From Phaeodactylum tricornutum CCAP 1055/1 (lineage: Eukaryota; Bacillariophyta; Bacillariophyceae; Surirellales; Neidiaceae): a stretch of DNA of 64,000 bases. Shown one piece after another: positions 20,356-29,955 of the stretch. The stretch is taken from positions 943,774 to 1,007,773 of the forward strand of contig NC_011676.1 in assembly GCF_000150955.2 (NCBI RefSeq), in the 5' to 3' direction. The notes under the pieces are model-generated. The model saw only the letters and a program-made list of their open reading frames with translations, did not search any database and was not told where the DNA came from. How positions within the stretch are numbered: position 1 is the stretch's first letter; the number at the start of each line of letters is the position of its first letter. Position numbers and translations under genes: made by a program.

Positions 20356-22590
20356 ATGAATCGATCGCCTGAGGATTCGTTCGACCAGGCGACTGCCGAT
20401 CGCGATGCAGAACGATTGAGAATCGATGCACTGGAGCGGACCATGAGCTTTTCTTCTCTGTTGGCGGTATTTGAACATCCTCTATCGGCGAATTTAAAAG
20501 CCGAAACTGGAGAATCAACTAGTGGCGTTGGTGGAGGTATTGTAGTCACCGGAGTGAGCGGCACAACTTCTCTCCTTGCCAAGAAACTGGCCAGGAAAAC
20601 AGAACTGGAAATTGTCAAGGAATCACCAACGAAACCAATACCTCCCATAGAAGTCGACTTCTACCGCAACCCGACAATCCTCTCGAGACTCATTCTCAAT
20701 CAAAAGTACGAAGCGGCGATTAGGCGGCTACATAAAAATCCGGAAGAAGCGCACGTATGGGTGTGTGCCAAGCGTAAGCCCTCCAAAGGGGACATACCTA
20801 ATTCCCAAATCCCCTTTTCCTTGCGGCAACTTCCCGTACATATTGCCATTTGCAACTTGCAGCGGTGTAGAGGTCAAGCATGTCGAGACATTTTGAATCT
20901 ACTAATAACGAACCTGGTGGTTGTCAATCCAGACTCCTGTCGGTTCGTAGATCATCTCGGCAAACTTCCGTTACACCTTGCGATTGCCGACGGAGCCACT
21001 CCTGAAACCATCTCCGTTATGCTCATGGCGCATCCGGCTTCTACCGAGTCTCGGGACAAACAGGGACGTACCATGATCGCGTTAAATCAGAACCGTAGCT
21101 TGGACGATGGTCGAGACCAAGTACACCAGGTGTTGAGTTTGGGCGTGGACTTCTGGAATGAAGCGCACCAAGAAGCCGTCTTACGACTCAAGCACGCGGC
21201 GCCGTCCCTGCCCAGCAAAGACGATAAGTCTGTCGACTCCGTATCAGTCATGGCGTCGAGCAAAGCTGAAGAAGAGACATTACTCAGTAGTGTGGAGCAG
21301 AACAGAGACCCCGAGCCGTTGCCTCTATTACGACAGGAAGGAGTGGAAGCCATTGCATGGGAACAATTGGAGGAGCGAGCTATCGCGCTGGAGGAAATCT
21401 TGGCCGAAGTGAACGAGCGCAATTATGCGTTGAATATAAGACTCGACGCGGTAGCCAAAAGCAAAAAGGAACTGCTAGACAAACTGGACGAAGTGCACGG
21501 CGACGAATTAGTCAGCGATATTTCGCAACTCGAAAAACAAAACTTGGAACTGCAGGCCAAGGTGATCAAAATGGAGCGACTCATTCGTAGCTCCGTGATA
21601 AGACAGGATCTCGGTGGCGATGGACGCAAGCGACGAAGGCAGCACGAACCAAATCGATCGTTCCATCCACTGTTAGACGGTGCACAAAAAGGCGACCTAG
21701 CCAGCGACGACCTTGCTTTGCAGAATAGAAGGCTTCGTCAGGCTTACGAAGATTTGAACGCCATGTATGACAAGCAACAAGAGCGATTGGACCGCTTGGA
21801 AGTGATCATTGAGACTCTCACATCCGAAGCTGATGAAGACTATGATGATTACTCCTACCATCCATCGAGTAATTCCGTCTGGTCAGACCTCTCTGCTCCC
21901 AGCGAACGAATATTGCTTGAGCGTCAAGCCATGAGGAATGTCGTGCAATCGCATCCTGCTTTCGACATCACCTGGGTACCGCCACAGATTCTCGTTGCCG
22001 AATCAGACGATCTCAGCGTTATTTTTCAAGAAGCCGCCATTCAAGAATCTCTTCTCTTGGCCCGTCGAGATAATCGCAACAGACCGCAAGCCTGGGCTCC
22101 AAAGTTTTCTACGACAAACATGACCGCAGCAACAAAATCCTTTCGTTCAAACCGCGACTCTATTGACCAGAAACAAATGAAGGATTTGGAAATACCCGTC
22201 TTGCACGATTCGCCACATTCATCGATGAGTGACTCCAAAAGATCTGACAACGCCCGACTGAAACGCGCTGGATTCGATACCAAGATATCCCGCAGTCGGG
22301 GTAGAAGTCCTCGCCGCGCTCAGGAATTGGCGGTTGGCGAGGAAGCGTTCGCAAACGCTTCCGTGGCGCAAGATTCAATAGGCTATGATTCTTCCATATA
22401 CGGCTCGTCGATGCACTTGTCTATGCATGAATCCATCTATAGTGAAGCTGGGGACATGAACGAGTTAGAAATTCCGGCTTTGAATACGTCCACGTCCAAT
22501 TCTGTGTACGAACCGATCGATCGAATCAATTTGAGTCGCATAGGATTATTCGAGGACGACGATTCCGAAATTGTGGAAGTTTCCCCATAG
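20356..22590 (+). CDS. Ankyrin-repeat / coiled-coil protein
   Basis: 744 residues from ATG 20356, the first ATG in an open frame that extends further upstream. The N-terminus is polar. About residues 90-250 contain ankyrin-type helices: LPVHIAICN and LGKLPLHLAIADGATPETISVML followed by DKQGRTMIAL, the classic G-x-TPLHxA core in diatom form. Two coiled-coil stretches follow, about residues 330-415 (LEERAIALEEILAEVNERNY and onward) and 455-495 (LRQAYEDLNAMYDKQQERLD). The last third is Ser-rich with repeated SMH/SIYxS motifs and no fold I recognise. Large ankyrin-plus-coiled-coil proteins of unknown function are common in diatoms. A scaffolding role is only an inference. No signal peptide is seen. 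Confidence 0.8.
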   Translation: MNRSPEDSFDQATADRDAERLRIDALERTMSFSSLLAVFEHPLSANLKAETGESTSGVGGGIVVTGVSGTTSLLAKKLARKTELEIVKESPTKPIPPIEVDFYRNPTILSRLILNQKYEAAIRRLHKNPEEAHVWVCAKRKPSKGDIPNSQIPFSLRQLPVHIAICNLQRCRGQACRDILNLLITNLVVVNPDSCRFVDHLGKLPLHLAIADGATPETISVMLMAHPASTESRDKQGRTMIALNQNRSLDDGRDQVHQVLSLGVDFWNEAHQEAVLRLKHAAPSLPSKDDKSVDSVSVMASSKAEEETLLSSVEQNRDPEPLPLLRQEGVEAIAWEQLEERAIALEEILAEVNERNYALNIRLDAVAKSKKELLDKLDEVHGDELVSDISQLEKQNLELQAKVIKMERLIRSSVIRQDLGGDGRKRRRQHEPNRSFHPLLDGAQKGDLASDDLALQNRRLRQAYEDLNAMYDKQQERLDRLEVIIETLTSEADEDYDDYSYHPSSNSVWSDLSAPSERILLERQAMRNVVQSHPAFDITWVPPQILVAESDDLSVIFQEAAIQESLLLARRDNRNRPQAWAPKFSTTNMTAATKSFRSNRDSIDQKQMKDLEIPVLHDSPHSSMSDSKRSDNARLKRAGFDTKISRSRGRSPRRAQELAVGEEAFANASVAQDSIGYDSSIYGSSMHLSMHESIYSEAGDMNELEIPALNTSTSNSVYEPIDRINLSRIGLFEDDDSEIVEVSP

Positions 22591-23659
22591 AGTTACAACA
22601 AAAGTTTCATAACAAAGATATAGAAACACCAATCCAGGCTCGGTCTCCAATAAACGGCGGAGTAACGTAGCAGAACAATTTTCTTTTTGAATGATACACT
22701 CCCATCCTGTGACGACTGTTGTGAAGCGAGAATCGAGCACAAAATATGTTTTCCAGAGAAAGCAGTCCACATACCTTTGACTGTCAAATTCAATGCTATT
22801 TGAAACCATGCCTCATCTGGCTCACAGTCAATTTATGTATTTCTTTACGTCAAGTTGTAGTTGTGATGCCTAAGGGTAGGCGTGGAGATCTGTACTGGTA
22901 GTCTAACGCTGCGTCATTTGTCGGAGGGAATCCTCCGCCTCTAGCTTCTTTCCTTATTCTTCATCCGCCTACCAATCGACCAATTTTGATGGAAAGTACG
23001 GTATTTTCTTAAGATTAAATGTGAAGGCTGCCTATCGGTAGCAACAGTCAACCCGCTTTCAAAAATCGACATGGTCGGAGTCGGCATGAGTGCAATTCGG
23101 GATAGTCGAACACTGACACAGAAGATTTGAATTCCCAGAAGAGACGTATTTAAGGAGCTTCGAGAAGCAGCGACCGTTACGAAAAAGAGAATTGGGCGAT
23201 TCAAATTGTGAAAATAAATTTAGAATCCGCTTGCTAAGTGCAAATTGAATATGCCCTTTCCTGCGTATAAAGTAGCTTCCACAAAGACGGAATTATGCCC
23301 TCCGTCTAGGTGTCCTCGTGGCCCTTTAGCTCTCCTTGCTCCAAACCAGTGGAGGAGTCGCGCATTTTTCGATGAACCACAACAGATCTCTGTGCACTTT
23401 TGGAATTTTGTTGTTACGTTGAGTTTGCTGGTAGACGTACGCTTTGTCCTCTTTGTAGTTTACCGAAATGGGAGTGTGGTCAGAACCTATAAAAACCTGA
23501 TCTAGAGTCCCCCAAGTTTTGGAGTAGATATTTGCAGAACTTGGAAACCGCACACCAAAGGTTGAGGATCAGATTCTGTGCGTGGCAGTTTTCGTGGGAT
23601 CGGTCGCATCAAACCCTTATCATTTTCTGTCCTCGTTAAAGGCACGCTGACAGAGACAC
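22591..23659. other. Intergenic 1.07 kb
   Basis: I find no coding sequence, repeat or RNA gene that I can support. The last 100 bp are the 5' flank of the helicase-associated-domain gene. Confidence 0.4.
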
Positions 23660-25580
23660 ATGGCCGACTCTGTTTCGCGATCTCGTGTAAAGGACTCGGA
23701 CGATATCGAAAAGTCCGTTCGACGGTCATCCCGTATTCGCCGACCCCAACGAATACCCATCCACCGACTTTTTGAAGACGATGATTTGTCCGTGGAATCC
23801 GACTCTGCTTTGAGCCAGGCGGGAATACACTCGTCAAGACAAAAGTATAATCGAAAGCGAAAGGCTGGTGAAGGCTTGACGCACGAAAAATCAGAAGCGA
23901 ACAGTAGTAAAAGAAGACCCAAGGTGTCTGACGTCCACGGCGCACGGGGGCCAGAAGTCAGAGTGCACAAGAGGCTAATTCCTGTAGAAGACGAACCCGC
24001 TTTAATTGAGACGATTAAAAGGGAGCATGCTGATCTTTTAAGAAGCGATGAAGCGCTGGAAGTGGATAGGGCGAAGAAAATTAAGCTGCAGATGGTTCTG
24101 GTCAACAACGAATGGGAACAACGATTCCTTGAGTTTCTCGTTTTCCAACGTGTCTACGGCCATTCTCTCGTGCCTAAAAACTTTATGCCAAATAAGCAAT
24201 TGGGACGATGGTGCGCCAAAGTTCGTTGTTGGTATAGTAAGAATGATTCGAGATTGACCCCCTCAAGGCAACGGCGACTTAATGCAGCGGGTTTTATCTG
24301 GAAAGCCAAGAAAGATCCACAATTTTGGAAGATACAAAATCAATGCGAGCAAGCTATGGATAAGTGGGAAGACTTTTTTGATCGACTTCTTGTTTACAAA
24401 GCTCAAAAGGGCGACTGTTTGGTACCAAAAGAGTATCCTGAGGACATGGTACGTTTACGCTATAATGTCAACCACTTTGAAAAATCCAGAAAGGCGTTGC
24501 TGATAAGACCTCTGAATGCTGCAGACCCTGGCTCGATGGGTTGCTAAAACTCGAAAGCACTACAAAGCCAAAAAAGAAGGTCGCTATCACACTTTGGACG
24601 ACGATAAAGAAATGAGACTGGTGGAAGCGGGTTTTGTTTTCAACTCGAAAACTCAGGAGCGTTTGCGATTTACTGTGCTCAAGCGTTTTGAAGGACGTTG
24701 GGAGGAGTATTTCAGCAAGCTTGAGAAATACAAAGAGCGCTTCGGCCATTGTGTCGTTCCTCGGCGGTGGAAAGAGGACCAGTCGTTGGCCTCTTGGGTT
24801 ATGCGGCAGGTAGGTCCATCATCGATCCCACTACGTCCTCATGAGTAGCCAGCCAGCCATCTCATCAGATTTTGTTGTTTCTCAAAGCGATGCCACTGGA
24901 AGCGCCTTCAACAAGGGCTTCATAGCTACTTGACTGAAGAGCGATTAGCAAAGCTTGAGGAGATTGGATTCGCATTTGTGGTTGCTAGGAAAGGAATGCC
25001 GCTACATACTGGCCCTGACCAGGAAGGCAGCGAAGACGAAGACGAAAGCAATGAGAATGACTCGGATGATGACACGGAAAGCCTTCGTTCGGACGAAGTC
25101 CAACCAAAGATCTCCCGAAGACATAGAGAGAACGCTGGAATGGGCCTTGAAGGTGAAACACAGAGATCGAAAAGGTCAGCCCTCCGAGAATCTGTCTCTT
25201 GTGTTCCTGCGGCATCCGTGTCAGTATATGTCACAGCGGAAGTAGCTTCGGGAGAAGATCTTACGGTTAGCGACCCACATCAAAACAAGGAATCGAAGCC
25301 TGAATCGCTGGACCCCCCTTTTTCATCTCATTGTACTGCATCAAATCCCACCGTTCACTATGATGGAGAGGTGAAAAGCACAAGGAGCTCTTCACAAGGT
25401 AAAAATTTATTGAGCGCTTTCCGGAGTTCTTTGGCAGTCAAGAAATCAGAGGAGCCTCCTGTCATCAAAGGCCAATGGCGCTGCGAATCATGCGGAAAGG
25501 ACGAATTTAGCGCGTTTGCTGAGTTTGCAGCTCACGAGCACTCTTGCTTGGCGCTACCAGAATTTGCCACTGTTCCCTGA
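23660..25580 (+). CDS. Triple helicase-associated (HA) domain protein, two introns
   Basis: Three exons, 23660-24448, 24525-24809 and 24888-25580, are separated by introns of 76 and 78 bp (GTACGT...TGCAG; GTAGGT...CAAAG), both in phase 0. The product is 588 residues. Three HA repeats are visible, each with a W-x-x-x-(F/Y) start, a GH/GD-(C/S)-LVP core, a (L/S)xxW(V/C) box and a final (A/I)GFxW/F: about residues 150-215, 235-315 and 320-395. The second and third repeats are completed only by splicing, which supports the model. Basic N-terminal segments (SSRIRRPQRIP, KRKAG) suggest nuclear entry. The C-terminus has WRCESCGKDEF...HEHSC, a possible small zinc finger. Stand-alone HA-repeat proteins without a helicase are expanded in diatoms. 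DNA binding is inferred from the fold. Confidence 0.85.
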
Positions 25581-26136
25581 GCTGATTCGTTCAACAAACG
25601 TTTTTCTGTCCTGATTGGTCCTGGCAATTACACCGTCAGAGTGTCTTCAACAGAAATATATTCAATTAGAACAGAAATATCAGTATGCAAACCTGCTTTT
25701 AAGGATAATTAAATGTGTGGTAAGGTATCGGAAACGAAAAAAATTGGCGTAATCTAAATATCGTGGTGTAGGGTGACAACGGGACGGCGCGAAATAGACG
25801 GTGATTCTGAATAATATGAGTGCACATCCTTTGTGCTCAGCAATACTGCCAACAAAGGTCTTCGCCTTCCAAAATGTCAGTAATATTTCCATTCCGAGTC
25901 AGGAAATCAGCCACTTTGGTGTCCCTTTGCGGCAATCCTTTATAAACATTTCTTTGCTGACAGCTCATAGTGGCTATCGCCTGCTTGGTACCATGGATTC
26001 ATCACTGGCTCTGTCAAAGAACAATGGCCATAAGTTCTCGAAATCTAAGGTCTGGCGCACTAATAGAACGCTTCAGTTGAAGGTAGCCTTGAGCTCCCAA
26101 GAAAAGACCGTAACAGTGATGTATAAAATCCATAGA
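25581..26136. other. Intergenic between convergent genes
   Basis: This A/T-rich 3' flank contains no supported gene. An open frame on the plus strand here continues antisense through the next gene and looks like a shadow. Confidence 0.4.
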
Positions 26137-27207
26137 TTAACTACCGTCAGCCCATTGTCTTGGACTCACACGAACCGTCATGGATCCTTCTTTCATGCCG
26201 TAGCCTACTATTGTCTTGCAGCTCATTCGCCAGTTGGCTCGCTTCACCAATATTTGTGCTTCTTGCTGTGCTCGTGGATTGCAAAGGTTTCCCCCTTGTA
26301 CAATCTTAACAGCGCAAGTGGCGCATGTCCCTTCTGCTCCGCAGTCGCCGATACCACCGCTATCAAATCGCCGCGACAAAGCATCGTTTAATTTGACGCC
26401 CTTAACAAGCATGCTCCTCCGTAAATTCTCCCCGGCAAAGAGTTCGAGCTTGACATCAGGTTCGTTCATTTCCGGTGGATACTGTAACGTTAAATTGATT
26501 TTTGGTTTGCGACGCAGGCGCTTCAGAGTAAGAACGAAGGTTTCACCTTCCGATGATACCGGGGGCAAGGAGACTATTGCGCTGACAGTCGCATCGTATC
26601 CAAGGCACTCAGTAGTAACCGCACTTTCTTCGACCGTCTCTGTCAAATCCATCCCGGCAGTGATGTCTACCGGAGCTGATGTTGACGAGCTTTTCCGTAC
26701 GGCTACCTTGGTAATACAATCGCCAGGTAGGATATCACTATTTTCTGCACTCCCTCCTTCTACGAGACCTTCAACAATCGTAATGCCGAGCGAGTCTTCG
26801 CGGCCACCCGCCAGCTCCATGAGTTGGATACCCAGACCCATGTCCTGGAGTCTCGGGAATTCAACTTGGACTACATCCACCAAATGTTCGCGTGAGTTTT
26901 TGGCTCCGAGATATATGCCTTCCTCCTGCATTGGAGTTGCTGGTACCATGTTGGCAGTCCATTCTTCCAATACTGTTTCGAAAGGTAGGTTGTAGATGTT
27001 CATGTCTACTTGCACCGGACCTGCACCCGAAAATTTGCTCACCGAAGAATCCTCATCAATTATGGAATCGCTCATGGCATGCAACACTGATATAGGCGAT
27101 CTAGCGGAACTAATAGCGATCGATTGAGAGCCGAGAAACACGCGATTATGGAAAGCTCCAGCAGTTATAGCGTAGCAGAGAAACACCAGCAACACAGACA
27201 TCCTCAT
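26137..27207 (-). CDS. Plastid-targeted PDZ + [2Fe-2S] ferredoxin-type fusion
   Basis: 356 residues from ATG 27207. The signal peptide ends TAGAF-HNR, an ASAFAP-like plastid motif. About residues 115-235 contain a PDZ-like core (MGLGIQLMELAGG, then ITIVEGLVEGGSAENSDILPGDCITKV), interrupted by an acidic and Thr-rich insert. Residues about 245-350 are a [2Fe-2S] domain with ligands C289, C295, C298 and C330 (DCGAEGTCATC ... MSCKT). The first spacing is C-x5-C-x2-C, one residue longer than the C-x4-C-x2-C of photosynthetic plant-type ferredoxins. The last ligand follows after 31 residues. Inferred: a membrane- or protein-docked electron carrier or assembly factor in the plastid, with PDZ providing a partner site. 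No intron is needed. Confidence 0.85.
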   Translation of the reverse strand: MRMSVLLVFLCYAITAGAFHNRVFLGSQSIAISSARSPISVLHAMSDSIIDEDSSVSKFSGAGPVQVDMNIYNLPFETVLEEWTANMVPATPMQEEGIYLGAKNSREHLVDVVQVEFPRLQDMGLGIQLMELAGGREDSLGITIVEGLVEGGSAENSDILPGDCITKVAVRKSSSTSAPVDITAGMDLTETVEESAVTTECLGYDATVSAIVSLPPVSSEGETFVLTLKRLRRKPKINLTLQYPPEMNEPDVKLELFAGENLRRSMLVKGVKLNDALSRRFDSGGIGDCGAEGTCATCAVKIVQGGNLCNPRAQQEAQILVKRANWRMSCKTIVGYGMKEGSMTVRVSPRQWADGS

Positions 27208-27718
27208 GGCGCTTTAACAAGCACAGATTTTGCAATCGAAGAAGAAATGATCGATCTCTTTGGTTTATGAATAACAAGAAATGGAAACAATTTTAACTTC
27301 GATCGGTGGGCAGTAAACGATTGGTTTTAAACAAATCCTGGACCAGGTAAGGATGACAGAGTCAGTCCTGCAGTTCGCGTCGAGGTGGACATCTGATGAG
27401 GTGGGAGGAATCTGTGACACATTTGTTTCTGACTAACGGTATGATGGGGAAAACACGCGCGAGACGCGCGAGGCTGACTATGAACTTTTTATTCTATGCT
27501 ACGCTGATCCTTGCAAATGAAACACCTAACTATCAATTAGTAGTTTTTACAAGCAAGTACGTCTCTCTAGCGCTACAGATTGCTTTGAGATGGCCACTGA
27601 GCTCACACTTTGCCCCCAAATTGGGCAAGATGCTTCAAGATACGCCTCATCCGCAACAACGGAAAACATCCTCATACTGCTCTGAGACCTCGTGAAGAAG
27701 AGTGAATTGCAATCGAGG
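27208..27718. other. Intergenic
   Basis: This is the 5' flank of the PDZ-ferredoxin gene and the 3' flank of the EXS gene, both on the minus strand. No feature is recognised. Confidence 0.4.
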
Positions 27719-29266
27719 TCAGGCGTCTTTCACCTCCGACGTTTCAATCTTTCGTGGAATGGTCCCGCTTTTAGGTAAGAATTTGACCATTTCTTCGTCC
27801 TTTGTTTTGGAATTAGGCTGCGGGGTGGTCGACTGCTTTAGGTTCTCCCACTCGATCCGCAGCAAGTTCCACATGGCACGTCTAAATACTTCCAAAAACT
27901 GGGTGCACATCGCGAAAGAATCACCGCTGGGAAAGATGGTATGATAAAACCGAAGTAACCAACTGAAACGCAAAATGGTATCGGCCGTCAGAATTAAGAC
28001 GGACATTGCGACACCAAATCGAAGTCGGGGCCGTAAAATAGCGTGTCCACACGATTTTGGGCGGTTTTGATCCATCGGATAGATACCGCCAACACAAGCT
28101 GCTCCAGGGTTTTTGAAAAAACCCCAGTCCATTACAATGTCCCAATATAAAGCGTAGGTCGAATTAATAATGACCAGCCCAATCAAATACGGCTCCAATT
28201 CTAGTGCTCGTTTGGCTGAGACAGTCTTCTGGTAGGCCGACAAACACAGCGGGAAAACTGATGTAGAGTACTTCAGCGCGTTCCAAAGGTGAGCTGCACG
28301 GTGCGCATCGTTCCGCAACCGGCCGACAGTGTACATGACAAGGCATTGGCGGGCACGAATTAAAAAAGGAATGGCAGCAAAGACACTGGGGATGACAATG
28401 TGGTGAATGTCTTTGGGGACGGGGTACGGATAGTGGGAAGCCATATGCATAAGCATTCCCCAATCAAAAAGGACTTTGGAAAGACTACACATGGCGTCAG
28501 CGAAAAATACGTCCACGAAAGGTATTGGCCTGGGACATGTGTTCTGTTCCAAGCTTACACACGAACAACGCGGATTGACGAGCTCAAACGCTCGTTGGAG
28601 CACCAAGACCGTCGCTTTGCGCAACCAACGTGTGCTTGGTAAAGGAAAGACTATTGCGATGGTAACAGTGGCGTAAAACGCAAAGACGGCACCTATAGAC
28701 CCGCCACCCCACATATCAATCCAGCAACTGGAATTGAAATAGCGAGCACCTTGAGTTAACTTTTGAAGGATGATATCATGAAATGGCAGGGACACTTACT
28801 AGTACGTCGAATGCAGCAATATTAACAGGCAGAGGGAAAGCCCGACGAGACGACCCCAAGTAACAGCATTCCCATCGACGATCAAAGTGACTTCGACAGC
28901 TGAATCATCATCTGCGACCTCGTCCGATTGAGATTCGTCGGAAGAGTATGCGTCGTCTCCAAGCCTCCTTTGCCGTACGAGCAATTCCTCTTGGGACGAA
29001 GGAGGAAGTTGATGAGGCCTATGTGCAAAACCTTGTGTTGGTATTGCCGACGATGATAAGATCGTCGGCGTTCCACCGTTTCCATCGATGAGCCAGAGAT
29101 CATGTTTAAGCACCTTAACGTAGTCGATTCCAAAAATTCGAAAGAAAAAGACGTTCATGCCCCACAGGCCAATGGAGGCAATAAGTACAGTCGGCGATCT
29201 CATCATGGCGTGAGCTGGGCCTTTGCCCGCCCCAAAAATCTCTCCAACTTCTTGCGTAGATGACAT
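27719..29266 (-). CDS. EXS-domain membrane protein (ERD1/XPR1/SYG1 type), one intron
   Basis: Exon 1 is 29266-28800 and exon 2 is 28727-27719. The 72-bp intron begins GTAAGT and ends TTCCAG. It splits a Tyr codon and removes an in-frame TAG, giving 491 residues. Exon 1 has one hydrophobic segment, an acidic Ser/Asp-rich loop and a second transmembrane helix. Exon 2 carries the EXS signature: FFADAMCSLSKVLFDWG, IPFLIRARQCL, NDAHRAAHLWNALKYS, YALYWDIVMDWGFF and RFSWLLRFY. There is no N-terminal SPX domain, so it resembles ERD1 (Golgi retention/phosphate recycling) more than the XPR1 phosphate exporter. Likely a Golgi or endomembrane multi-pass protein handling phosphate. The transport role is inferred from the family. 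Confidence 0.88.
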
Positions 29267-29955
29267 ACCCCTCCAATGTTAGAGTCACTAGGTCAGAGAG
29301 AAGAACACAACTTGTAATGGGACGAAAATATGAGCCAAGCTTTCGAGTATGCGCTACACAGTTCCCATACGGCTGATTTCGAGCGTAATAAGTCTAAATC
29401 GCTTGTCCATGGTGGTTTCAAACGAAAAGACTCGCAGTCAGGGCCACGTACACATTACTGAAATAATTTTCTCGCGCGTTCTTACCATATTTCTGTGACA
29501 CCGGACGGACGTAAAAAGCCAATCGCTGAAGAACAAGCGTTTGTCGTGCTCTAGCACAACCTACTCGAATCTGCTACAGAACTAATAACAACAAAAACTG
29601 TAAGGGAATCAGCGTAGCTACGGCAAAGAGATGTTGGTATCCGAGTTGCGCAAACGATTTCGAAACTCACAGTCAGTGTCAGAAGGGATGATATAAAGGC
29701 ACATCCTTGGCCGATAGGAACCTCCACGCAAAACATAGAGACACACTATGCTCCGTGGAAAAGGCAAACCTAAACTGTCGCAGCGACAAATGTGAGAAGG
29801 CAGGGCGCCTTCATTGCAACCAAATTTTATGGGCTCCTCCACAACGTCAACATCAGAATAGTTTTTTGAAACGCACCCAAAATGGTCTTTGTCTCTCAAT
29901 TTGCTTTCCCTATAGAATACGAAAATGGGACCAAAGTATCCGAATTGTGTTTGAT
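29267..29955. other. Intergenic 0.7 kb
   Basis: This is the 5' flank of the EXS gene and the 3' flank of the INTS2-like gene. It contains only small unsupported open frames. Confidence 0.4.

Noticed and set aside
25801-26391. 196-codon plus-strand open stretch
   Set aside because: It overlaps the well-supported PDZ-ferredoxin gene antisense and has no domain.
26216-26995. 259-codon open stretch antisense to the PDZ-ferredoxin gene
   Set aside because: A codon-composition shadow of the real gene.
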